21,910 nt of DNA from an uncultured Lachnospiraceae bacterium. GTDB lineage: Bacteria > Bacillota > Clostridia > Lachnospirales > Lachnospiraceae. Shown here piece by piece: positions 14,798-21,910 of this stretch. Within the stretch, counting starts at the first letter, position 1. Every line of letters begins with the position of its first letter. A model generated the notes under the pieces. It was given only the letters and a program-made list of their open reading frames with translations, had not been told where the DNA came from and did no database searches. The position numbers and the translations under genes are program-made. The stretch covers positions 1 to 21,910 of the forward strand of contig UQAW01000067.1 in assembly GCA_900539175.1 (NCBI GenBank), given 5' to 3'.

Positions 14798-15583
14798 TCA
14801 ACTCTTGTATTCCAGTCTGATTTTATCGGCTATCAATGCAATAAATTCGGAATTTGTCGGTTTTCCTTTTCCATTGTTCACTGTGTATCCAAACAGTGCA
14901 TCGATGGTGTCCATCTTGCCTCTGCTCCATGCCACTTCGATCGCGTGACGAATGGCCCGTTCCACCCTGCTTGGCGTCGTTTGATGTTTTTTTGCAATTG
15001 TGGGATAAAGAATTTTGGTTATTGAATTCAACATCTCCACATCCTCTACGGAAAATATAATTGCATCCCGCAAATACTGATACCCCTTAATGTGAGCCGG
15101 AACACCTATTTCATGGATAACATTTGTCACGTCCAACTCCAGATTTCTCTCCTGAGACTGTACGCTGCATTCAAAATTGGCCCGCACTTCTCCTCTTCTG
15201 GTACTTTTACCGCCGACTGTTTTAATTCGATTGATGACCATATCATTGTCAAACGGTTTCAGAATATAATACATTGCACCCAGATTAAAAGCATCCTCTG
15301 TAATTCGGTCCTGTCCTACTGCAGAAACCACAATAAAGGCAGGCTGTTTCTTTATTGTCTGATCTCTTGAGACTTTCTCCATGATTGTAAGCCCATCCAT
15401 CTTTGGCATTATAATGTCCAGCAATACTACATCAGGCTCTTTCTCCCGTATGATCTCATAGATGTCCTTTCCATTATCTGCCTGTCCTACGAGTTCAAGT
15501 TCCTTATCACTTCTGATAAGCGTTGCAAGCAAATCCAGTATACGCTCATTATCATCTGCGACTGCAATATTCAATTTTTCCAT
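14798..15583 (-). CDS. spo0A: Sporulation master response regulator Spo0A
   Basis: This 261-residue regulator, once phosphorylated, binds 0A boxes and starts sporulation. The receiver domain (1-120) has the acidic pair Asp10/Asp11, the phospho-acceptor Asp56 in VVLLDIIMPKMDGL and a conserved ILKPFD segment with the receiver lysine. The C-terminal DNA-binding domain (about 145-261) contains the recognition region TPSRVERAIRHAIEVAWSRG. I set the start at 15583 (MEKLNIAVADDN), after GGGAGGAG at 5-6 nt. The frame stays open to 15853, but that extension lies upstream of the likely promoter and includes non-coding repeats. An AT-rich 8-bp inverted repeat (15609-15616/15633-15640) lies in the leader. 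Confidence 0.97.
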   Translation of the reverse strand: MEKLNIAVADDNERILDLLATLIRSDKELELVGQADNGKDIYEIIREKEPDVVLLDIIMPKMDGLTIMEKVSRDQTIKKQPAFIVVSAVGQDRITEDAFNLGAMYYILKPFDNDMVINRIKTVGGKSTRRGEVRANFECSVQSQERNLELDVTNVIHEIGVPAHIKGYQYLRDAIIFSVEDVEMLNSITKILYPTIAKKHQTTPSRVERAIRHAIEVAWSRGKMDTIDALFGYTVNNGKGKPTNSEFIALIADKIRLEYKS

Positions 15584-15697
15584 AGTATCTCCTCCCATTG
15601 ATCCTGCCATAATCATTTTTCCGTTTAATTTCATGATTATGTGTGTGGGAAATGGCGGGCGCCCTTTTTCGATATCTTCCTTCCAAACACTAAACTC

Positions 15698-15726
15698 ATT
15701 ATAGGGATAATTTCCACTTATTTCAA
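15698..15726 (-). promoter_or_regulatory. Sigma-A promoter of spo0A
   Basis: On the minus strand TTGAAA (15721-15726), 17 bp and a perfect TATAAT (15698-15703) are present. The start is predicted near 15691, about 108 nt before the ATG at 15583. Confidence 0.75.
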
Positions 15727-15750
15727 TATCAATTTCCAAAGTTTCTTTAT

Positions 15751-15826
15751 TTTCGTTCTCCTTATTTCGAAGGGAATCAACAAAACTCTTTTTCGTTCTT
15801 TTATTTTCGAAGGGAATCAACAAAAC
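15751..15826. repeat. 40-bp tandem repeat upstream of spo0A
   Basis: The two units, 15751-15786 and 15791-15826, match at about 32 of 36 positions with an exact 40-bp period. Both share TTCGAAGGGAATCAACAAAA. The period is not a multiple of three, which argues against coding. Each unit carries a TGTTGAT site on the minus strand. Confidence 0.85.
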
Positions 15827-16040
15827 CCATGGTTGTTCTTCCATTTCTTTCATAATTCAACAAATATTTTCAGCAAAAAACAGAAAAGCGGATGTTTCAT
15901 CGACATTCGTCATTTTTTTACATGGCAGAAAGCAACGAAAACCATATCCAAAATTTGTGCAAAATTACTCTTTATTTCTTTTTTCTCTTGTACTATAAAT
16001 ATAGAGGGCTAAAAACCAACTACATAGGAGGAAGTAACGT

Positions 16041-17393
16041 ATGATGACACAAGTACTGGCTGCTATTATTTTTGTAGCCATGTTTCTTCTGATTGTGTCC
16101 GAAAAAATCGAACGGCATATCGTCTCAATGGGCTGCGGCATCCTGATGATGATCCTGGTTTTCGGTTTTTGTATGCACAGCACGGACGCAATTTGGGAAA
16201 CATTGAATCTGCACACATTTTTCACACCAGATTTCTGGTATCAGGCTGGTGAATCGGCCGAATCATCTGCCGGCATCAATTGGGCAACCATTCTCTTTAT
16301 CGCAGGAATGATGTTAATGGTAGAAGGTATGGGACGTGCCGGATTTTTCCGCTGGCTCTGTCTTCGGATTGCAAAAGCTGTAAAATATAAAACAATCCCT
16401 ATTTTTATTACATTTATGGTAATGTCCGCCATATTAGCAATGTTTATTGACAGTATTACCGTAATTCTCTTTTTGGCTGCTGTAACTGTAGAGTTAGCAC
16501 AGCTATTAAAATTCAATCCAGTTCCGATGATTATTTCCGAAATTTTTTGTGCGAATCTAGGGGGATCTGCTACCATGTGCGGAGATCCGCCGAATATTAT
16601 CATCGGTACTTCACTGGGATATTCCTTCGGCGATTTCGTCAGCAATACAGGGTTTATTGCGGCAGTTTCACTTGTTTTCATTATTTTATATTTCTATCTT
16701 TGTTTCCGTAAGGAATTGCGCGTAACGACATCCCAAAGCGCAAAGGTTTCCTATCCGGATCCAAAGGATGCCATCGACAATAAAGTGGATTTTTCCATCA
16801 GCTGTGTAATTTTTGCCTGTGCAGTTGTGATGCTGGTTACCCATGCGCAGACAGGCCTCACAGTTGCTACCATTGGATTATTCATCGGTGTTGTGACACT
16901 CCTTGCCTCAGGCAAAGCGGCTTTGACGCTGCTGAAAAAAGTAGATTACAAGACTTTGCTGTTCTTTATCGGCTTGTTTATGGTTGTAGGCGGTCTGGAA
17001 CAGACAGGTATCCTGAATATCATTGCCGGCTTTATCGCAAAAGTAAGTGGTAATAGCGCAATTCTGATGATCGCAATTGTTATATGGATATCTGCCATAG
17101 CCAGTGCCTTTGTGGATAATATTCCATTTGCCGCTACAATGATTCCCGTTATCAACAGTTTATCAGCAACCCAGGGGGTAGATCTTTCCGTTCTTGCCTG
17201 GACACTTTCTATGGGAACTGATATCGGCGGAAGCGCTACTCCCATCGGAGCATCTGCAAACGTTGTAGGAATCTCTGTTGCCGCAAAAGAAGGCCATATG
17301 ATCGGTTGGGGAAAATACTGCAAATATGCAGCACCTGCTACGATTATCGTTATTATTATTTCCATGATCTGTATCTACGCCAGATATTTTTAG
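16041..17393 (+). CDS. SLC13 / ArsB-NhaD-type (IT superfamily) permease
   Basis: This 450-residue inner-membrane transporter has about 11-12 hydrophobic segments. The ion-transporter family's internal duplication is clear: FIDSIT plus GGSATMCGDPPNIIIG at 174-189 in the first half, and FVDNIP (357-362) plus GGSATPIGASANVVG at 396-410 in the second. Such helical hairpins with small residues and Asn form the substrate and Na+ or H+ site. Relatives move dicarboxylates, citrate, arsenite or Na+, and the substrate cannot be read from this sequence. GGAGG lies 8 nt before the ATG. It is followed within 15 bp by a cytidylate-kinase-like gene in the same operon. Both lie between spo0A and spoIVB on the opposite strand. 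Confidence 0.82.
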   Translation: MMTQVLAAIIFVAMFLLIVSEKIERHIVSMGCGILMMILVFGFCMHSTDAIWETLNLHTFFTPDFWYQAGESAESSAGINWATILFIAGMMLMVEGMGRAGFFRWLCLRIAKAVKYKTIPIFITFMVMSAILAMFIDSITVILFLAAVTVELAQLLKFNPVPMIISEIFCANLGGSATMCGDPPNIIIGTSLGYSFGDFVSNTGFIAAVSLVFIILYFYLCFRKELRVTTSQSAKVSYPDPKDAIDNKVDFSISCVIFACAVVMLVTHAQTGLTVATIGLFIGVVTLLASGKAALTLLKKVDYKTLLFFIGLFMVVGGLEQTGILNIIAGFIAKVSGNSAILMIAIVIWISAIASAFVDNIPFAATMIPVINSLSATQGVDLSVLAWTLSMGTDIGGSATPIGASANVVGISVAAKEGHMIGWGKYCKYAAPATIIVIIISMICIYARYF

Positions 17394-17408
17394 GAAAGAG
17401 GAATGCAC

Positions 17409-18020
17409 ATGAAAAAACAATTGATTATTTCTATTGGCCGTGAATTCGGCAGCGGCGGACATATAATTGCCGAAGCACTTGCAAAAAGATTTGATCTTCC
17501 ATTATATGACAATAATTTGCTGGAACACATCGCAGATGAAAAGCAGATTGATCAGAACAGTCTGAAAAAATACGATGAAAAGCCGAAAAGCAAGTTATTT
17601 TCCAGAACCGTCCGCGGTTATTCAAACTCTATACATGAAAATATTGCTGATATGCAATTTGACTTTCTGAAAAAGAAAGCTGCAAAAGGAGAATCCTTTG
17701 TAATTGTCGGACGCTGCGCTGAAACAATCCTCAAAGAATATCCAGGGCTGATTTCTCTTTTTATTCTGGGTGATAAAGATAAGAAAGCAGAACGTGTCCA
17801 AAAAGTATACAACCTTTCGGAAGAGGAAGCCAGACGCATGATGGAACGCCAGGATTTCAAAAGAAAAACATATCATAACTCTTACTGCAAAGGTCATTGG
17901 GGAGACTCCAGAAATTATGATTTCTCCATCAACAGCAGTAAACTGGGGATTGATGCCACTGTTGATATTCTGGAAATTTACATCAACGCGCGAATCAAAC
18001 AGGATGGCGCTGCAAAATAG
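17409..18020 (+). CDS. Cytidylate kinase-like family protein
   Basis: This 203-residue protein opens with IISIGREFGSGGHIIAEALA, the variant P-loop (GREFGSGG at 10-17) of the cytidylate-kinase-like family common in Clostridia. VGRCAETIL and SLFILGDKDKKAERVQK match the core and lid-side segments. The family has a nucleoside-monophosphate-kinase fold, but most members have no shown activity and are distinct from the housekeeping Cmk. I chose ATG 17409 (MKKQL), because AGAGGA is 6 nt upstream and would abut the alternative ATG at 17403. It is co-transcribed with the permease and ends in a hairpin pair directly after the stop. Confidence 0.8.
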   Translation: MKKQLIISIGREFGSGGHIIAEALAKRFDLPLYDNNLLEHIADEKQIDQNSLKKYDEKPKSKLFSRTVRGYSNSIHENIADMQFDFLKKKAAKGESFVIVGRCAETILKEYPGLISLFILGDKDKKAERVQKVYNLSEEEARRMMERQDFKRKTYHNSYCKGHWGDSRNYDFSINSSKLGIDATVDILEIYINARIKQDGAAK

Positions 18021-18057
18021 ATGCATCAGCATCTATGGAGCAGCGCTCCATTTTTTT
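18019..18057 (+). terminator. Double-hairpin terminator after the kinase-like gene
   Basis: AGATGC/GCATCT (18019-18034, starting inside the TAG stop) is followed directly by ATGGAGC/GCTCCAT (18035-18051) and seven T residues (18051-18057). It separates the rightward operon from the convergent spoIVB, whose stop begins at 18059. Confidence 0.85.
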
Positions 18058-18058
18058 G

Positions 18059-19270
18059 CTATCTTCCCGCCTCTTCCAGCATCGTCTCTGCAAAAATTCC
18101 ATATCCGCTGGCAGCATCCTGCACAAATACATGAGTCACAGCACCCACCAGTTTACCGTTCTGTATAATAGGGGATCCTGACATTCCCTGTACAATTCCT
18201 CCTGTTGTCTGTAAAAGCACTTCATCTGTCACATGAATCTCAAAACATTTGTTTGTGTCTGTCTGATTGAGTTTAATATTTCTAATCTCAATCTGATATT
18301 CTTTGGTCGCCCCGTCCACACTGCATAGAATCGTTGCCGGTCCTTCTTCTATCTCCTGTTTCATTCCAACTTCATAGGAGACAAGCGAAAGTTGATTTAC
18401 AACTTCCTGACTCATGGTGCCGTAAATCCCAATCTTTGTGTTTTTATCAATATCACCCAAAATATTACGATTCTGATAATGAATCACTCCCCGAAGTTCG
18501 CCCGGACTTCCGGAAGCGCCCTTGACAACATCCAGGATTTCTGCCTGGTATAGTTCTCCGTCTCCCAGTTTTAATAATTCCCCGGTGTCAATATCACTGA
18601 TTCCATGTCCCAAAGCGCCAAATGCTCCATCCTGTGTCACATAAGTCAAAGTTCCAATCCCCTGAACATTGTCCCGTACCCAGATACCCAGTTTGTAAGA
18701 ACCATCTTCAGCCTTGACAGGTGTTACTTTCAGATCAATTGACTCCCCCTGCCGGATTACAGAAAGAACCATGGCACTTCCATCACTTCCTGCGACCCGA
18801 TCCACCAACTCTTTCTTACTATGAAGTTCCTCACCGTCAATTTTCTCAATGTAATCTCCTGCCTTCACGATGTGCTCCGCCGGTTTTACCAGCTGACCAT
18901 CAGTCGTCTGAATTTCCCCCGAATCAACAATCAGGACTCCGTCTGTCTCCATATAAATACCAACAGAAGTGCCGCTGGCATATACGGAAGGGCGATCCGT
19001 CTTTTCAACTTTAACATTTTTCAGCGGCACGACTCCTGCAAATTTACATGCGACCGTATAACATCCACTTCCTGATACTTCCATATCCTCCGCATATGTC
19101 ACCAGAGGATAATCGGTGATTCTGTCAAGAGGACGTTCTTTCTCATCACAATAGTGGATTTCATCAGGAATTGAATTTTTCACATCAAAATATGCATAAA
19201 TGCCCGTTGCAACTGATGCCGCGGCAAGAAGCATCAGGGTAAAATTACGGTATTTCCTCTTTCTGTTCAT
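18059..19270 (-). CDS. spoIVB: SpoIVB signalling serine protease (S55)
   Basis: This 403-residue protease is made in the forespore and secreted toward the intermembrane space, where it cleaves SpoIVFA and so activates pro-sigma-K processing. It has an N-terminal membrane anchor (about 9-27), a PDZ domain (about 100-185, GDYIEKIDGEEL) and the S55 protease domain. His222 in GALGHGISDIDTG, Asp349 in HVTDE and Ser364 in QGMSGSPI match the B. subtilis triad in order and spacing. It is slightly shorter than the B. subtilis protein (about 426). I chose ATG 19270 (MNRKRKYRNF), with AAAGGA upstream; the longer frame to 19363 adds a non-signal-like tail that crosses the recN terminator. Confidence 0.95.
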   Translation of the reverse strand: MNRKRKYRNFTLMLLAAASVATGIYAYFDVKNSIPDEIHYCDEKERPLDRITDYPLVTYAEDMEVSGSGCYTVACKFAGVVPLKNVKVEKTDRPSVYASGTSVGIYMETDGVLIVDSGEIQTTDGQLVKPAEHIVKAGDYIEKIDGEELHSKKELVDRVAGSDGSAMVLSVIRQGESIDLKVTPVKAEDGSYKLGIWVRDNVQGIGTLTYVTQDGAFGALGHGISDIDTGELLKLGDGELYQAEILDVVKGASGSPGELRGVIHYQNRNILGDIDKNTKIGIYGTMSQEVVNQLSLVSYEVGMKQEIEEGPATILCSVDGATKEYQIEIRNIKLNQTDTNKCFEIHVTDEVLLQTTGGIVQGMSGSPIIQNGKLVGAVTHVFVQDAASGYGIFAETMLEEAGR

Positions 19271-19346
19271 CTTTATCACATCCTTTCCCAAACTACAGCC
19301 GCAAAACACATGATTTGTATCTTTTCGACTATCGCCGTTAAGCGGA

Positions 19347-19381
19347 AAAAGGATACCTGTCAATCTCTCAGGTACCCTTTT
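19347..19381 (-). terminator. Intrinsic terminator of recN
   Basis: On the minus strand AAAAGGGTACCTG and CAGGTATCCTTTT form a 13-bp stem with one G-U pair, a 9-nt loop and a run of T. It lies 22 bp after the recN stop and upstream of spoIVB. Confidence 0.85.
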
Positions 19382-19382
19382 C

Positions 19383-19412
19383 TAGTATGTGATAATTCAA
19401 CTTTTATAATCG
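19383..19412 (-). promoter_or_regulatory. Candidate sigma-G promoter of spoIVB
   Basis: On the minus strand CATACTA (19383-19389) is a perfect sigma-G -10. A CGATTA -35 (19407-19412) is 17 bp upstream and matches TGAATA at 4 of 6. spoIVB is a known forespore gene, which supports the call. The -35 lies in the recN 3' end. Confidence 0.6.
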
Positions 19413-21092
19413 GGAAGTTTTTTGAATCGCCGCCAATTCTTTCATCTCTTTCGCATTTTTTTCCACTGCCTGAGTAATCTTAGCGCCGCCCAGAATCCGC
19501 GCCAGTTCCAGTATTGACTCGTCCTCCGACAGTCTGTGAATCCTGGTCCGTGTTTCCATACCTTCCACGGATTTCAAAATTTCAAAATGTTCATCTGCCA
19601 TAGCAGCAATCTGGGGAAGATGTGTAATACACAGAACCTGATGATTTCTCCCGATTCTTGCCATCTTCTCAGACACCTTCTGTGCCGTCCGCCCACTGAT
19701 CCCTGTATCGATTTCATCAAAAATCAAAGTTTCTGTATCATCCTTATCTGCAAGGATTGTTTTAATTGCCAACATAATACGGGACAATTCACCTCCGGAA
19801 ACCACTTTTGTCAACGCCTTCACAGGTTCTCCGGGATTTGTTGAAATCTGAAACTCAATCATATCAAAACCCTGCTTCGTATAATGATCCATCTTCGAAA
19901 ATGCAATCCCAAACTTCACATCCGCAAAATTTAACTCTTTGAGTTCCTCTACGATTTCTTTTTCCAACTTCTCACTATAGAATTGCCGATTTTTCGATAA
20001 ATTATGTGAAGCCGCGTCTAATTTTGCTTCTGCACACCGCAATTCTTCCAGTAATTCTGCCTTTCGTGCCTCGAAATTCTGAAGCTGTTCCAGCTTCTCA
20101 CTCTGTTTCTTTTTATATAAAAATATCTCTTCGATAGAATTTCCATATTTTGACTTTAAATGATTCAATTCATCCAGACGTTTCTCCATCCGGAAAAATT
20201 CCTCCTCCGAAAACGTCAGCTCCGTCATATAACCTGATACTTCCCGATTAAAATCATTCAATAATCCGTCAATATCATTCAGTACCGACAACATACTCTT
20301 CATCTGCTCATCGCAGTCTGCCACTGCTCCCAGTTCACGCAGGGCTCTTCCCACCTGCTCTCCGGCACCGCTGTTTTCCTGATAGCCAGTCAGCATATGA
20401 ACCTGATTTAAGCTGTCCGCAATTTTCCTTGCATTAGACATTTTCCGATACTGCTGCTCAAGCTGCTCATCTTCCCCCTTCTTTAAATCTGCCTCTTCAA
20501 TCTCCTGTATTTCAAACTCCAAAAAAGCAATTTCTCTGGCTCTTGCTTCTTCATCCATCTGATACTGCTCCAGTTCCTTCTGAAGCCTCCTGTAAACCTG
20601 ATAGGATGCCTCTACTTCTCTCTTACTCGCAGCCGTCTGCACCTTGCCATAAGCATCCAGAATCGCAAGCTGCCGCTCCTGATACAGCAAAGACTGATGC
20701 TCATGCTGTCCGTGAATATCCAGAAGTTCCTCCGCCAGTTGCTTAATCTGGCTTACAGTACAGGTCTCTCCATTAATCTTGCTGATACTCCTGCTCTCCG
20801 ACATTTTTCTGGTAATGATTACCTGTCCATCTGCCGTATCAATCTCCATCTCTTTTAACTTGCTCAGCACTTTGGGATTTCTGGTCTGAAATACCAGTTC
20901 AACCAGGGCAGAATGTTCACCCTCACGAATCATCTCTTTAGACATCTTCCTGCCCAGGGCAAGATTCACCGAACCAATGATAATAGATTTTCCGGCACCG
21001 GTCTCCCCCGTCAGGATATTCAATCCCGGTCCGAATTCCACTTCAATCTCATCAATCAATGCCAAATTCTTCACATGTAGATTTGTCAACAT
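19404..21092 (-). CDS. recN: DNA repair protein RecN
   Basis: This 562-residue SMC-like ATPase acts at double-strand breaks and promotes RecA-dependent repair. Walker A is GETGAGKS at 29-36. A long, charged central coiled coil (about 150-370) links the two halves of the head. The C-terminal half has the ABC signature VSGGELSRIMLAIK and Walker B LIFDEIDTGISG, then a CITHLPQIAAMAD switch segment. The length is typical (about 555-575). The ATG follows GAGG at about 9 nt. It lies 22 bp after argR and should be co-transcribed with it, ending at the terminator before spoIVB. Confidence 0.96.
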   Translation of the reverse strand: MLTNLHVKNLALIDEIEVEFGPGLNILTGETGAGKSIIIGSVNLALGRKMSKEMIREGEHSALVELVFQTRNPKVLSKLKEMEIDTADGQVIITRKMSESRSISKINGETCTVSQIKQLAEELLDIHGQHEHQSLLYQERQLAILDAYGKVQTAASKREVEASYQVYRRLQKELEQYQMDEEARAREIAFLEFEIQEIEEADLKKGEDEQLEQQYRKMSNARKIADSLNQVHMLTGYQENSGAGEQVGRALRELGAVADCDEQMKSMLSVLNDIDGLLNDFNREVSGYMTELTFSEEEFFRMEKRLDELNHLKSKYGNSIEEIFLYKKKQSEKLEQLQNFEARKAELLEELRCAEAKLDAASHNLSKNRQFYSEKLEKEIVEELKELNFADVKFGIAFSKMDHYTKQGFDMIEFQISTNPGEPVKALTKVVSGGELSRIMLAIKTILADKDDTETLIFDEIDTGISGRTAQKVSEKMARIGRNHQVLCITHLPQIAAMADEHFEILKSVEGMETRTRIHRLSEDESILELARILGGAKITQAVEKNAKEMKELAAIQKTSRL

Positions 21093-21114
21093 ATTATACG
21101 CCTCATCCTTACCC

Positions 21115-21573
21115 TCACAGGAATCTTTCCAACGTTTTTTTCAACTTATCCATGACAATCAAAGCCTCATCCTTACTCCGGATTGCACACATAATTGTAT
21201 TGTCCCCCGCAATACACCCTACGATCTCATTCCAGTTCAACTCATCCAGCGCCGCAGCCGCAGCCATAGCCATTCCTGAAACCGTCTTAATCACCAACAG
21301 ATTCTCCGCCAAATCCATAGAAATCAAAGCATCCTTCAACACCCGCACATACCGCACCGCATACTCCTGATCCGCATTCTGCATCACCGCATACTTCGAG
21401 TGCCCATCTTCCTTCGTAATCTTCATCAATTTCAACTGCCTGATATCTCTGGACACTGTAGCCTGCGTCACCTGAAATCCCGTCTCATTCAGCCTCGCCG
21501 CCAACTCCTCCTGCGTCTCTATATCAAACTGCCCAATCAACTTCAAAATCTGCGCATGCCTGGCAATCTTCAT
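21115..21573 (-). CDS. argR: Arginine repressor ArgR
   Basis: This 152-residue arginine-responsive regulator forms hexamers, represses arginine biosynthesis and activates catabolism. The N-terminal winged helix (1-70) includes the recognition helix TQATVSRDIRQLKL at 36-49. The C-terminal oligomerisation domain has the L-arginine-binding GDNT motif in GCIAGDNTIMCAIRS. The length is standard. The ATG follows AGGAGG at 8 nt. The argR-recN-spoIVB order is conserved in many Clostridia and Bacilli. A sigma-A-like promoter and a LexA-like palindrome lie upstream. Confidence 0.96.
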   Translation of the reverse strand: MKIARHAQILKLIGQFDIETQEELAARLNETGFQVTQATVSRDIRQLKLMKITKEDGHSKYAVMQNADQEYAVRYVRVLKDALISMDLAENLLVIKTVSGMAMAAAAALDELNWNEIVGCIAGDNTIMCAIRSKDEALIVMDKLKKTLERFL

Positions 21574-21674
21574 CCCATCTGCCTCCTATCAAACCTACCC
21601 CATTCCATTCTATAAAAACATCCACAAACTGCTGACAAAAGTGTCTTCAACGAACTTTTTTCAACCCCATCTGT

Positions 21675-21704
21675 AGAATAACACACCTCACCCTCAAAAG
21701 TCAA
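21675..21704 (-). promoter_or_regulatory. Candidate promoter of argR-recN
   Basis: On the minus strand TTGACT (21699-21704), 18 bp and TATTCT (21675-21680) would start RNA near 21668, about 95 nt before argR. Confidence 0.5.
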
Positions 21705-21713
21705 TCCTTTTAA

Positions 21714-21725
21714 GAACATTTGTTC
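21714..21725. promoter_or_regulatory. LexA-like palindrome upstream of argR-recN
   Basis: GAACATTTGTTC has perfect GAAC/GTTC half-sites around 4 bp and extends to 6-bp arms (AAGAAC/GTTCTT). It fits the SOS core but has A/T where the strict box has the outer C/G. It lies about 10 bp upstream of the predicted -35. Confidence 0.5.
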
Positions 21726-21833
21726 TTTTTTAATATTCCTTAACAACACAATCTCATCCATTCACCAAAAGGCAGAACATCCTCTCATAAAACAAATCTC
21801 CAAACACGCCGCAACACAACCACACAATATCCA

Positions 21834-21901
21834 GAAGTCAGGAAAAAGAGGGGCAGGCGAAGTTCATAGAGATTTGCGCTGACTTCGGAGTGCGCCCGAA
21901 G
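21834..21901. repeat. Hairpin-rich segment at right window edge
   Basis: GAAGTCAG (21834-21841) and CTGACTTC (21879-21886) are perfect inverted arms, and CTTCGG (21883-21888) pairs with CCGAAG (21896-21901). It resembles a structured intergenic repeat, but no second copy lies in this window, so its repeat status is unproven. Confidence 0.4.
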
Positions 21902-21910
21902 ATCCACTTG

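Larger units (their letters stand above)
15584..16040. promoter_or_regulatory. Divergent spo0A / permease control region
   Basis: This 457-bp non-coding stretch holds the leftward spo0A promoter (15698-15726), a 40-bp tandem repeat, four Spo0A-box-like sites at 40-43 bp intervals and a hairpin just before the spo0A ribosome site. At its right end, AT-rich sequence with TATAAA (15994-15999) and GGAGG serves the permease gene. I found no convincing sigma-H promoter, although spo0A often has one. Confidence 0.65.
21574..21910. promoter_or_regulatory. Upstream region of argR and unexplained right edge
   Basis: This 337-bp stretch shows no convincing gene. It holds the candidate argR promoter (21675-21704), a LexA-like palindrome (21714-21725) and a hairpin-rich segment (21834-21901). 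A 63-codon frame ending at 21570 has no ribosome site. The genes usually found upstream of argR (nadK, tlyA) are not seen here. Confidence 0.6.

Noticed and set aside
15751..15826. 40-bp repeat considered as a CRISPR remnant
   Set aside because: Only two units without a spacer of CRISPR size, no cas genes, and the similarity covers nearly the whole period.
15584..15853. N-terminal extension of Spo0A by about 90 residues
   Set aside because: It lies upstream of a strong sigma-A promoter and contains a 40-bp tandem repeat that breaks the frame. The conserved Spo0A start MEKLNIAVADDN has an excellent ribosome site.
8335..15966. Shared 14-mer AATTTTGCACAAAT at 8335-8348 and, inverted, at 15953-15966
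   Set aside because: In 22 kb of AT-rich sequence one or two such 14-base matches are expected by chance on both strands.
21570..21761. 63-residue open frame overlapping the argR start
   Set aside because: No ribosome site, no recognisable sequence, and it covers the candidate promoter and LexA-like box.
1..21910. tRNA, rRNA, transposase, phage or toxin-antitoxin genes
   Set aside because: I read all intergenic stretches and open frames on both strands and saw no supporting motifs.

Overview
The window comes from the chromosome of a spore-forming, low-to-mid GC Firmicute. It is most likely a gut-type Lachnospiraceae (Clostridium cluster XIVa); I cannot name the genus from sequence alone. 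The basis is the gene set: a clostridial Spo0A, SpoIVB, RecN and ArgR block, RNase Y, and recA-recX under a perfect Firmicute LexA box. Strong GGAGG ribosome binding sites and compact operons fit this, and no plasmid or phage backbone is visible.

Layout. (a) 1-5.2 kb: a carbohydrate locus. A leftward operon encodes a cupin-like DUF4867 protein, an L-fucose/L-arabinose-type isomerase and xylulokinase. A divergent ROK-family XylR-like repressor faces it across a palindromic operator. (b) 5.2-7.9 kb: a leftward potassium-uptake operon, ktrB-ktrA plus a DUF308/HdeD-like membrane protein, with a good sigma-A promoter. (c) 8.0-8.5 kb: a non-coding region with a 131-bp direct duplication. Each copy ends in a perfect intrinsic terminator and looks like a promoter plus a ~60-nt small RNA. 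A perfect Spo0A box lies between the copies. (d) 8.5-12.8 kb, leftward: a DUF554 membrane protein, RNase Y (rny), recX and recA. (e) 13.0-15.6 kb, leftward: glycogen synthase glgA and the sporulation master regulator spo0A. A ~154-bp structured repeat sits in the putative glgA leader, and a second, truncated copy lies at the left window edge directly after xylB. (f) 16.0-18.0 kb, rightward: an SLC13/ArsB-NhaD-type permease and a cytidylate-kinase-like protein, placed between spo0A and spoIVB, which are neighbours in many endospore formers. (g) 18.1-21.9 kb, leftward: spoIVB, recN and argR, with a LexA-like palindrome upstream and an unexplained hairpin-rich segment at the right edge.

How the parts work together. 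The sugar operon should feed a pentose-type ketose phosphate into central metabolism under ROK repression. recA-recX, and perhaps argR-recN, respond to DNA damage. spo0A, spoIVB and possibly the paired small RNAs belong to the sporulation programme.

The most promising undescribed elements are the tandem C-rich small-RNA pair at 8052-8498, the multi-hairpin repeat at 14505-14658 and 1-126, and the phased, degenerate Spo0A-box-like array upstream of spo0A. All of these are inferences from sequence and need the checks listed.
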